NCBI RefSeq assembly: GCF_013359595.1
Contig: NZ_JABFMP010000013.1
Coordinates: 62,001-126,000, forward strand
Direction: 5' to 3'
Source of the DNA: Pseudomonas sp. C1C7
Lineage (GTDB): Bacteria > Pseudomonadota > Gammaproteobacteria > Pseudomonadales > Pseudomonadaceae
Length of the DNA: 64,000 bases
The position numbers and the translations under genes were made by a program. Below are positions 57,676 to 64,000 of this stretch, one piece after another (the first letter of the stretch is position 1; every line of letters starts with the position of its first letter). Below the pieces are notes generated by a model. That model searched no databases, was not told the DNA's origin, and saw nothing but the letters and a program-made list of their open reading frames with translations.

Positions 57676-58221
57676 TCAGCCGCGATCCCTGCCCCGCAAC
57701 ATGCTATCGAGCACATCATCACGCCGCACCCAACCATGGAACAACGCCGCCGCCAGATGCAGCAACACCGTCAGGAACAGCAAATACGCCAGATACCCAT
57801 GGGCCTTGCGCAGAAATGCAAACACCTGCGCATTGGCCGCCACGATCGAGGGCAGTTGCACCGAGCTGCTGAGCATCACCGGCTCACCGGACGCGGAAAT
57901 CATCGCCCAGCCCAGCAACGGCAAAATCAGCATCAAGGCGTACAGCAAAACATGAGAAGCCTTGGCCGCCAGCACTTGCCAGCCCGGCATATCCGCCGGC
58001 AACGGAGGCTGTTGCGTGGAAAAGCGCACCACCAGACGCACGATCGCCAGCAGCAAAATGGCCACGCCCAACGGCTTGTGCAGGTTGATCAGCCATTCAT
58101 GGCGTTCGGAAACCGAGGCGACCATGCCGGCGCCGATGAACAGCATGGCGATGATCATCAGCGCCATCAGCCAGTGCAGCAGGCGCGCCAGGGGAGCGAA
58201 GTGTTTAGGTTGAGTGCTCAT
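57676..58221 (-). CDS. Cytochrome b561-type membrane protein
   Basis: This is a 181-residue four-helix di-heme cytochrome b from ATG 58221 (MSTQPKHFAPLARLLHWLMALMIIAML). Candidate heme histidines are in LLHWLMAL, NLHKPLGV, ASHVLLYAL and RKAHGYLAYLL; VLLHLAAALFHGWV follows. It should pass electrons across the inner membrane from the quinone pool. Its start overlaps the stop of the catalase-like gene (ATGA), so the two are co-translated. It may supply electrons to that periplasmic heme protein (inference). The REP at 57588 lies behind it. Confidence 0.92.
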   Translation of the reverse strand: MSTQPKHFAPLARLLHWLMALMIIAMLFIGAGMVASVSERHEWLINLHKPLGVAILLLAIVRLVVRFSTQQPPLPADMPGWQVLAAKASHVLLYALMLILPLLGWAMISASGEPVMLSSSVQLPSIVAANAQVFAFLRKAHGYLAYLLFLTVLLHLAAALFHGWVRRDDVLDSMLRGRDRG

Positions 58222-59303
58222 TGCTGGGCCTCCTGTTTGGCGGCGGGCAATTGGCTGACTTCGCTGGTGCGACGCAGGTAGGACGTGGCGTAAGCGGCGG
58301 AACGCGCGGCGAGCAACGGGTCGTCGGACCCTTCGATGCCGGACGGCAATACCAACGGGTCGTAGTTGATGTCTCGGCATTCGCCACTGAGTTGCGGCTG
58401 CACGCTCTCCAGCACCAGAGTGCCGGCGTTCAACACCTTGCGCCCCTCGGGCCAGGGCTTGCTCGCATCGTTGACCGGATCGCCGGGGTCGGCCAGGGTG
58501 ATCATCAGCTGCCAACGCAGCGGGCCCGCGGCGATACGTTGCACCAGGTCTTTCTCGAGAAAATCGCTGCCCTCTGGTGCGGCGGCTCCCGGCGCATCCT
58601 GAACCACCGGTACCATGTTCCAGCGCACGGCCTGCTTCTGCCCGGCGGCGTTGACCAGGTAGAACGCGTTGACGCTGTTATAGGTTTGCGTCACATAGCT
58701 GGCCGAAGGTTTCGCGGTCTTGACCCAGGCCAGGAACGGCGCGGCTTCCGGGTGCGATCCGAAGAACGCCGGCACGGCGGCGGGATCGGGCTTGCCCGTC
58801 GAGGGCAGCGGTGAAGAAGCCTGCTGCAACTGATAGAACGCCTCGGGCGTGCCCACCGGGAACACCGGCATGCTGTTCATCCCGGTCCGCCATTGCTGGC
58901 CGTTAGCCTGGGTGAAACGCAACGCCATGCTGCGAATCGGTATCGCGCTGTCCGGCGCGTAGGGATTGCCCGGCGGCAAGGCCAGACGACCGACCACCGG
59001 CGTGCGCGCCTCATTGAACACCTGCGCGGTAGAGTAACTGCGCGCCTCGCCACTGCTCTCGAAGTGGCCGATCACACACACGCCCTTGGCGTGATTGCGG
59101 CGGAACCCCGGGTGCACGCCGTTGTTGGTTTCCAGCACGTTGACCAGTTTTTTCGGGGTCAGGCGCTGCGGGTCAAGGGTGCCGTTGACGTAGGCAAAAG
59201 CCCCGGCCACAGCGGCGACCACCACGGCAATGCCGGCCAGGCGCAACGTCACGCTCGCGGCACTCAAGGGCGGCCGGGTTGGCGGTGATGAGCGATCTAC
59301 CAT
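58218..59303 (-). CDS. Membrane-anchored catalase-family peroxidase (SrpA-like)
   Basis: This 361-residue short catalase-like heme protein starts at ATG 59303 (MVDRSSPPTRPPLS), behind TGGAG. One N-terminal membrane segment (LAGIAVVVAAVAGAFAYVNG, about 21-40) should place the domain in the periplasm. Catalase hallmarks remain: HPGFRRNHAKGVCVIGHFES holds the distal histidine (RRNHAKG), and near the C-terminus DPLLAARSAAYATSYLRR holds the proximal tyrosine, matching the RSAAYAxS motif. It is shorter than true catalase and is probably a peroxidase. It forms an operon with cytochrome b561 and is divergent from an ECF sigma factor sharing its promoter type. Confidence 0.92.
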   Translation of the reverse strand: MVDRSSPPTRPPLSAASVTLRLAGIAVVVAAVAGAFAYVNGTLDPQRLTPKKLVNVLETNNGVHPGFRRNHAKGVCVIGHFESSGEARSYSTAQVFNEARTPVVGRLALPPGNPYAPDSAIPIRSMALRFTQANGQQWRTGMNSMPVFPVGTPEAFYQLQQASSPLPSTGKPDPAAVPAFFGSHPEAAPFLAWVKTAKPSASYVTQTYNSVNAFYLVNAAGQKQAVRWNMVPVVQDAPGAAAPEGSDFLEKDLVQRIAAGPLRWQLMITLADPGDPVNDASKPWPEGRKVLNAGTLVLESVQPQLSGECRDINYDPLVLPSGIEGSDDPLLAARSAAYATSYLRRTSEVSQLPAAKQEAQQ

Positions 59304-59347
59304 GAGAGACTCCAGGGCCTGCGGCCACAAGTGAGAAGAATCAGGCA

Positions 59348-59372
59348 GACGAACCCCACTCGGGTTTATTCC
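59348..59372 (-). promoter_or_regulatory. ECF-type promoter of the catalase-like operon
   Basis: On the minus strand GGAAT and CGTC are separated by exactly 16 bases, as in ECF promoters (GGAAC-N16-CGTC). It lies 45 bases before the catalase-like start. The promoter before the sigma gene has the same layout and begins GGAATAA as well. Confidence 0.85.
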
Positions 59373-59400
59373 ATCGACCGGTATTTATTTTTTCAGGCGT

Positions 59401-59425
59401 GGAATAACCTCGAGTGCCGGGCGTC
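59401..59425 (+). promoter_or_regulatory. ECF-type promoter of the sigma/anti-sigma operon
   Basis: GGAAT at 59401 and CGTC at 59422 are separated by 16 bases, 35 bases before the sigma start. It shares GGAATAA and CGTCT with the divergent promoter, so autoregulation is expected. Confidence 0.85.
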
Positions 59426-59459
59426 TTCCTGGTTCAGCGTAGTGATTGACCAGAACTTC

Positions 59460-59966
59460 ATGAACGATATCGACGAACAACTGAGAGAAATCATTCCCAG
59501 ATTGCGCCGCTTCGCCGGGTCCCTGACGCGCAACCCGAGCAGCGCCGACGACCTGGTGCAGTCGTGCCTTGAGCGCGCGCTGTCCAGTTGGGGCGACAAA
59601 CGCCCCGACGGCGATTTGCGCGCCTGGCTGTTCGCGATCCTCTATCGGCAGTTTCTCGATGCGCACCGGCGCTCGCGACGTTATGCGCGGATGCTCGAAT
59701 TCTTCACCGGGCGCGACGACGCGCAGCCTTCGGTGGAGCGCACCGTGATCGCCCAATCGACCCTCAACGCCTTCGATCAACTGCCCACCGAACAACGCGC
59801 GCTGCTGTTGTGGGTGTCGGTCGAAGGTCTGAGTTACAAAGAGGTCGCCGAGATTCTCGACGTACCCACCGGCACCGTGATGTCCCGCCTGTCCCGGGCC
59901 CGCCAGGCCCTGCGCCAACTCAGCGATGGCGAAATCACCCGCCCAGCTCTGCGGAGACTCAAATGA
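59460..59966 (+). CDS. ECF-family RNA polymerase sigma factor
   Basis: This is a 168-residue sigma-70 family protein with regions 2 and 4 only. Region 2 reads FAGSLTRNPSSADDLVQSCLERAL and LRAWLFAILYRQFLDAHRRSRR; region 4 reads LPTEQRALLLWVSVEGLSYKEVAEILDVPTGTVMSRLSRARQALRQ with the helix-turn-helix. ATG 59460 (MNDIDEQLREIIPRL) is used, since the longer frame from 59331 covers the promoter. It overlaps the anti-sigma start by ATGA. The likely targets are its own operon and the catalase-like operon. Confidence 0.95.
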   Translation: MNDIDEQLREIIPRLRRFAGSLTRNPSSADDLVQSCLERALSSWGDKRPDGDLRAWLFAILYRQFLDAHRRSRRYARMLEFFTGRDDAQPSVERTVIAQSTLNAFDQLPTEQRALLLWVSVEGLSYKEVAEILDVPTGTVMSRLSRARQALRQLSDGEITRPALRRLK

Positions 59967-60715
59967 TCAGCATGCCCCCCAGCGAGCGCGACCTGCACGC
60001 TTACATCGACCACCAACTGAGCGACGCCGACCGGCTGCTGGTGGAGACCTTTCTCGCCAGCCACCCGGAAACCGCCGCCCAGGTCCGCGCCTGGCAACAG
60101 GACGCCCAGCAACTGCGCGCGGCCCTGAGCGGCGCCTTGCAGCAACCGGTCAATCCGGACCTCGACCCGCTGCAAATCCGCCGCCGCCTGAAAAGCCAGT
60201 CCCGACGCCATCTGGCCAGCGCCGCGGTGTTGCTGATCGCCGTCAGCATCGGCGGCTTCAGCGGCTGGCAGGCCCGGGAAATGACCCTGCTCAGCGCAGC
60301 GCAACCGATGGCCGATGCCATGCAGGCCTACCGGCTGATTGCCGAACAAGGAATGTTGCCCGCGGACTACAAGGCGGGCGATGACGGTGACATGCAGGGC
60401 TGGCTCGACCGTTACTTCACCCAGGCCAATCGCTTGCCGGACCTCACGGCTGCCGGGTTCAAACCGGTGAGCGGTCGCCTGCTCAGCACCGAACAGGGGC
60501 CGGCGGCGATGGTGGTGTACGAGAATCAGGGCGGTAACAAGATCAGCTTCTACGTCCGCCCGCCGGGGCCGAAGAATTTCATGTTGCCCCGGGGTAGTCG
60601 CAGTGACGGCGGGTTGCAGGCCGAGTACTGGTCGGGGGGCGGCTACAACTACGCGATGGTCAGCCCGACGGACACGCCGACAGCGCGGATGCTCAGACAG
60701 ACAGTGAATTTCTGA
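59963..60715 (+). CDS. Anti-sigma factor, single-span membrane protein
   Basis: This 250-residue protein starts at ATG 59963 overlapping the sigma stop. An N-terminal cytoplasmic region (ERDLHAYIDHQLSDADRLLVETFLASHPE, an anti-sigma helix bundle of the FecR/RsrA-like kind but with no HxxxCxxC zinc motif) is followed by one membrane helix (HLASAAVLLIAVSIGGFSGW, about 80-100) and a periplasmic domain (about 100-250). It likely holds the ECF sigma inactive until an envelope or oxidative signal. A frame extended to 59588 is a shadow of the sigma gene. Confidence 0.88.
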   Translation: MISMPPSERDLHAYIDHQLSDADRLLVETFLASHPETAAQVRAWQQDAQQLRAALSGALQQPVNPDLDPLQIRRRLKSQSRRHLASAAVLLIAVSIGGFSGWQAREMTLLSAAQPMADAMQAYRLIAEQGMLPADYKAGDDGDMQGWLDRYFTQANRLPDLTAAGFKPVSGRLLSTEQGPAAMVVYENQGGNKISFYVRPPGPKNFMLPRGSRSDGGLQAEYWSGGGYNYAMVSPTDTPTARMLRQTVNF

Positions 60716-60788
60716 ACACCGGGTATAGCCAATTGAGCCGCCGCAGCTGCGACATGGATCGCGTGTTGGCTTAGTGACTCGGATGGAG

Positions 60789-61625
60789 TCAGCTCTGGCC
60801 AAACACCTGCGACGGCCGCCGCAACAACGGATCGAACGGGTTGATCCGCGGCCCGATCAACGCCGCTTCGCGCTTGAGCATCTCCACCACGGTGGGCAGG
60901 CGATCCGGCCCCAGGCGGTCGGTCACGGTGGCCACGCTCAACGCCGCCACCGCCCGGCCCTCGCGATCGAGGATCGGCACCGCCACCCCGGCCATGCCCT
61001 GCAGCACACCGGTGTTGCGCCCGGCATAACCGAGCTTGCGCACGTTCTCGACCTCCGAGCGCAGGAACACCTCGTCATACAGATGGAAATCCTTGAGCCG
61101 CGGCAGGTTGTAGTGGATCACCGTGTCGCGCTCCTCCTCCGGCAGGAACGCCAGGATCGCCAGGCTGCCCTGGCCCACGCCCAACGCCACCCGGCCACCG
61201 ATATCACCCGTGAAGGTACGGATCGGGAACGGCCCCTCGCTGCGGTCCAGGCAGATCGCATCGAAGCCGCTGCGCGCCAGCAGAAACAGCGAATCCCCGA
61301 GCGAAGCCGACAGCCGCAACAACGACGGGCGCACCAGTTCGCGCAGGTTGCCGCTGTTGCCTGCCCGCGCGGCCAGGGCGAAAAAGTCCAGGCTCAGGCG
61401 ATAGCGCTTGCTGCGCCCGTCCTGCTCGACCATGCCTTCGTCCATCAGGCTGCGCAGCAGTCGGTGGGTGGTCGGTTGCGACAAACCGATCTGCTGCGCC
61501 AGTTGCGTCACCCGCTCGCCGCCCTCGACGGTGTCACCCAGCGCCCGCAACACGGCAAACAGGCGCGAGACGGCGCCGACACCGACTTCATTTTTGCTTT
61601 CATTCCGCTCAATGGAATCTGACAT
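60789..61625 (-). CDS. IclR-family transcriptional regulator
   Basis: This 278-residue regulator has its winged helix at about 20-85 (GAVSRLFAVLRALGD, then GGERVTQLAQQIGLSQPTTHRLLRSLMDEGMVEQDG) and the IclR effector domain at about 100-265 (SLFLLARSGFDAICLDRSEGPFPIRTF, and GYAGRNTGVLQGMAGVAVPILDREGRAVAALSVA). It is divergent from the ABC transporter at 61872, so it is a candidate regulator. The 246-base spacer contains TTCAGTGAA at 61680-61688, a small palindrome that may be part of an operator. Confidence 0.93.
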   Translation of the reverse strand: MSDSIERNESKNEVGVGAVSRLFAVLRALGDTVEGGERVTQLAQQIGLSQPTTHRLLRSLMDEGMVEQDGRSKRYRLSLDFFALAARAGNSGNLRELVRPSLLRLSASLGDSLFLLARSGFDAICLDRSEGPFPIRTFTGDIGGRVALGVGQGSLAILAFLPEEERDTVIHYNLPRLKDFHLYDEVFLRSEVENVRKLGYAGRNTGVLQGMAGVAVPILDREGRAVAALSVATVTDRLGPDRLPTVVEMLKREAALIGPRINPFDPLLRRPSQVFGQS

Positions 61626-61871
61626 GGGTTTTCCCGATGATTAATTTACTCACCGAATGAAACTGAAAATAGTCATCGATTCAGTGAAATAGGCCATTGA
61701 GCCCATCCTAGTCTTCGTCCTAATCTGCGTCCAGACAGGGGCGATTCGAACAACAGCGGCAGCCGACTCACGTCGAGCGCCAACGCACCCCGCAAACATT
61801 TTTTCGTATCTGCCCATACAAAAAAGCGCGCCTCGAGGCTGCGCATAACAATCTCAGGTGGAGGCGCACTC

Positions 61872-62897
61872 ATGGCTTTTTTGCAACTTCAGAAACTCGG
61901 CAAGCGCTACGGTGAAATCGACGCCGTGGTTGCCACCGACCTCTCGGTCGAGAAAGGCGAATTCGTGTCCCTGCTCGGCCCCTCCGGATGCGGCAAGACC
62001 ACCACCCTGCAAATGATCGCCGGCTTCGTCGAAGCCACCAGCGGGCGCATCGTGCTGGACGGTCGCGACATCACCCACGCCAAGCCCGCCAGCCGTGGCC
62101 TGGGCGTGGTGTTCCAGAGTTACGCGCTGTTCCCGCACATGACCGTCAAGGACAACGTCGCCTTCGGCCTGCGCATGCGCAAGGTGCCGAACGCCGAGAT
62201 CCAGCAGCGCGTTGAGCGGGTGCTGAAACTGGTGCGCCTGCACCAGCACGCCGAGCGTTACCCACGCGAGCTTTCCGGTGGTCAGCGCCAGCGTGTGGCC
62301 CTGGCCCGAGCCTTGGTGATCCAGCCGCCGGTGCTGCTGCTCGACGAGCCGCTGTCCAACCTCGACGCCAATTTGCGCGAAGAGATGCAATTCGAGATCC
62401 GCCGCATCCAACGCGAAGTGGGCATCACCACGCTGATGGTCACCCACGATCAGTCCGAAGCGCTGTCGATCAGCGACCGCGTGGTGGTGATGCAGGCCGG
62501 GCGCATCACCCAGATCGACGCGCCCTACACCCTCTACGAACACCCGCGCACCGAGTTCATTTCCGGCTTCGTCGGCAAGGCCAATCTGCTGCCCGGCGAG
62601 CGCGACAGCGCCGGCGTGGTGCAGGTGTGCAATCGCGGCCCGGGCGAACTGACCCTGAGCCTGCGCCCGGAAAAAATCGATCTGCGCGACGCCGGCCACG
62701 GTCGCCTGCAAGGCAAGGTCAGCAGCCGCTTCTTCCTGGGCAGCCAATGGCTGTACGGGGTGTCGACGAGCCTGGGCGAGCTCTGCGTGGTACGCCGCAA
62801 CGACGGCTCGGCGCCGCTGAGCGAAGGCACGGCGGTCGGCCTGGATTGGGACGCGGCACTGCTGCGGGTGCTGAGCGTCGACGAGGTGATGGCATGA
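61872..62897 (+). CDS. ABC transporter ATP-binding protein, PotA-type
   Basis: This 341-residue ATPase has Walker A LLGPSGCGKTTT, Q-loop GVVFQSYALFPHMTVKDNVAFGLRMRKV, signature ELSGGQRQRVALARAL, Walker B LLLDEPLSNLDANLRE and H-loop LMVTHDQSEALSI. A TOBE-like domain is at the C-terminus (SLRPEKIDLRDAG). The class powers importers of spermidine/putrescine and other small cations or organic acids. The solute-binding protein is not in the window. It starts 246 bases from the IclR gene and couples to the first permease by ATGA. Confidence 0.94.
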   Translation: MAFLQLQKLGKRYGEIDAVVATDLSVEKGEFVSLLGPSGCGKTTTLQMIAGFVEATSGRIVLDGRDITHAKPASRGLGVVFQSYALFPHMTVKDNVAFGLRMRKVPNAEIQQRVERVLKLVRLHQHAERYPRELSGGQRQRVALARALVIQPPVLLLDEPLSNLDANLREEMQFEIRRIQREVGITTLMVTHDQSEALSISDRVVVMQAGRITQIDAPYTLYEHPRTEFISGFVGKANLLPGERDSAGVVQVCNRGPGELTLSLRPEKIDLRDAGHGRLQGKVSSRFFLGSQWLYGVSTSLGELCVVRRNDGSAPLSEGTAVGLDWDAALLRVLSVDEVMA

Positions 62898-63763
62898 GTA
62901 CCCTCGCCGCCATCCGCCAGGGGCGCCAGGGTTACTGGCTGTCCGCGCCGGCCCTGGCGCTGTACGTCAGCCTGCTGGTGATCCCGCTGCTGCTGACCCT
63001 GGTGCTGTCGTTCAACGTCTTCGACTACGGTTCGGGGATCAACGCCGAAGCCTATACCGCCGAACACTACAGCAGCCTGCTGGGCGATCCGTATTTCTAC
63101 GAGATCTTTCTGCGCACCCTGTGGATCAGCGCCCTGACCACCCTGCTCTGCGTGCTGATCGGCGTGCCCGAGGCCTACATCCTCAGCCGCATGGGCACCC
63201 CGTGGCGTTCGATCTTCCTGATCCTGATCCTCACCCCGCTGCTGATTTCAGTGGTGGTGCGCGCCTTCGGCTGGAGCCTACTGCTGGGCGCCGACGGTCT
63301 GGTCAATCAGGTCCTGCAAGCCCTCGGCGGCTCGCCGATGAAGCTGCTGTACACGCCGTTCGCGGTGGTGATCGCGCTGGTCCACGTGATGCTGCCGTTC
63401 ATGATCATTCCGGTCTGGACCTCGCTGCAGAAACTCGATCCGGCCGGTGAGCAGGCCGCGCTGTCGCTGGGCGCCAGCCACTTCACGGTGATTCGCCAGG
63501 TGGTGCTGCCGCAGGTCATGCCGGGGATTCTCTCCGGCACGCTGATCGTGTTCGGCCTGGCCGCCAGTTCCTTCGCGATTCCCGGTCTGCTCGGCGGACG
63601 ACGCCTGAAGATGGTCGCCACGCTGATCTACGACCAGTACCTGTCGGAACTGAACTGGCCCATGGGTGCGGCCATCGCCGTCGCCCTGTTGCTCATCAAC
63701 CTGCTGATCATGCTGTCGTGGAACCGCATGATCGAAGGCCGCTACAAGAAGTCATTGGGATAA
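62894..63763 (+). CDS. ABC transporter permease, PotB-like
   Basis: This is a 289-residue inner-membrane permease from ATG 62894 (MSTLAAIRQGRQGYWLSAPALALYVSLLVIPLLLTLVLSFNVF). A frame starting at 62627 is a shadow of the ATPase gene. The EAA loop EQAALSLGASHFTVIRQVVLPQVMPGILSGTLIVFGLAASSFAIPGLLGG is typical of polyamine/Fe(III)-type permeases. Six or so hydrophobic helices are seen. It pairs with the permease starting at 63770. Confidence 0.93.
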   Translation: MSTLAAIRQGRQGYWLSAPALALYVSLLVIPLLLTLVLSFNVFDYGSGINAEAYTAEHYSSLLGDPYFYEIFLRTLWISALTTLLCVLIGVPEAYILSRMGTPWRSIFLILILTPLLISVVVRAFGWSLLLGADGLVNQVLQALGGSPMKLLYTPFAVVIALVHVMLPFMIIPVWTSLQKLDPAGEQAALSLGASHFTVIRQVVLPQVMPGILSGTLIVFGLAASSFAIPGLLGGRRLKMVATLIYDQYLSELNWPMGAAIAVALLLINLLIMLSWNRMIEGRYKKSLG

Positions 63764-63769
63764 TCCGCC

Positions 63770-64000
63770 ATGTCCAGGAACGGTCCTTTCGCCCTGCTGT
63801 TTCACGCTCTGGTGGTGGTTTTCATGCTCGCCCCGCTGGTGGTGGTGTGCCTTGTCGCCTTCACCCCGCAGAACACCCTGAGCCTGCCGACCACCGACTT
63901 TTCCCTGCGCTGGTTTCGCGCCGTGTTCGAGCGCGCCGACTTTGTCGATGCGTTCTACAACAGCCTGATCCTGGCCTTCAGCGCGGCCTCGTTGGCCACG
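63770..64000 (+). CDS. ABC transporter permease, PotC-like (partial)
   Basis: Translation from ATG 63770, six bases after the preceding stop, reads MSRNGPFALLFHALVVVFML, then APLVVVCLVAFTP and SLRWFRAVFERADFVDAFYNSLILAFSAASLAT to the end of the window (77 codons). The N-terminal helix and the SLRWF/YNSL text are typical for the second permease of polyamine-type systems. The gene continues beyond the window. Confidence 0.88.
   Translation, partial: MSRNGPFALLFHALVVVFMLAPLVVVCLVAFTPQNTLSLPTTDFSLRWFRAVFERADFVDAFYNSLILAFSAASLAT

Noticed and set aside
59588-59962. N-terminal extension of the anti-sigma frame
   Set aside because: This part is the sigma factor gene in another frame. The real start is the ATGA overlap at 59963.

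Overview
The window reads as a chromosomal segment of a fluorescent-group Pseudomonas. It carries the liu (leucine/isovalerate) genes, apparent CrcY and PrrF small RNAs, many Pseudomonas-type REP hairpins of the GATCGCAGCC...GGCAGCTCCTACAG and CGCGGGCAAGCCTCGCTCCTACAG kinds, and GC-rich DNA with long antisense shadow frames. No strain or species can be named from this alone.

Layout. 1-6184: the 3' part of a GlpSTPQV-like carbohydrate/polyol ABC transporter operon (minus strand), divergent from a sigma-54 activator. The spacer holds a sigma-54 promoter pointing into the operon, preceded by seven TGAAC repeats. 6314-17580: an accessory block with an MFS exporter, a 3044-residue three-module nonribosomal peptide synthetase (A-T-C-A-T-C/E-A-T-TE) and about 700 bp of AT-rich DNA without a supported gene. 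17543-22187: housekeeping genes cysS, glnS, ppiB and lpxH. 22294-27050: a tripartite EmrAB/NodT-type efflux operon led by a MarR repressor with paired operators. 27265-34429: tamB, tamA, a GNAT acetyltransferase and xthA. 34582-38417: a PstS-like/OmpA fusion, an acyl-CoA dehydrogenase and a LysR regulator. 38556-48356: the leucine degradation region: liuR, liuE (HMG-CoA lyase), a CrcY sRNA gene driven by a sigma-54 promoter, an acyl-CoA synthetase, then liuABCD. 48396-54643: an S24-type repressor with a lost serine, a DUF6124 protein, a PrrF sRNA with a Fur box, a gamma-glutamyltransferase-like gene with an amino-acid ABC transporter, and a GntR regulator. 55002-60715: an M14 carboxypeptidase-like protein, a degenerate metalloprotease-like lipoprotein, and an ECF sigma/anti-sigma pair divergent from a catalase-like/cytochrome b561 pair. 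60789-64000: an IclR regulator divergent from a PotABC-type ABC transporter that runs off the end.

How the parts work together. Several regulatory circuits can be read from the DNA. The sigma-54 activator at 4337 probably drives the adjacent transporter. LiuR-type palindromes lie before liuR-liuE and liuABCD, so they form a local regulon. The ECF factor has the same promoter (GGAAT-N16-CGTC) before itself and before the catalase-like operon. MarR has two operators three helical turns apart. The CrcY and PrrF RNAs link the region to carbon catabolite repression and iron control. The least familiar element is the NRPS: its first two adenylation domains carry the classical threonine code and look like a recent duplication, the third looks like a subdomain swap with an unassigned code, and there is no lipoinitiation domain, so a short Thr-Thr-X peptide is predicted.
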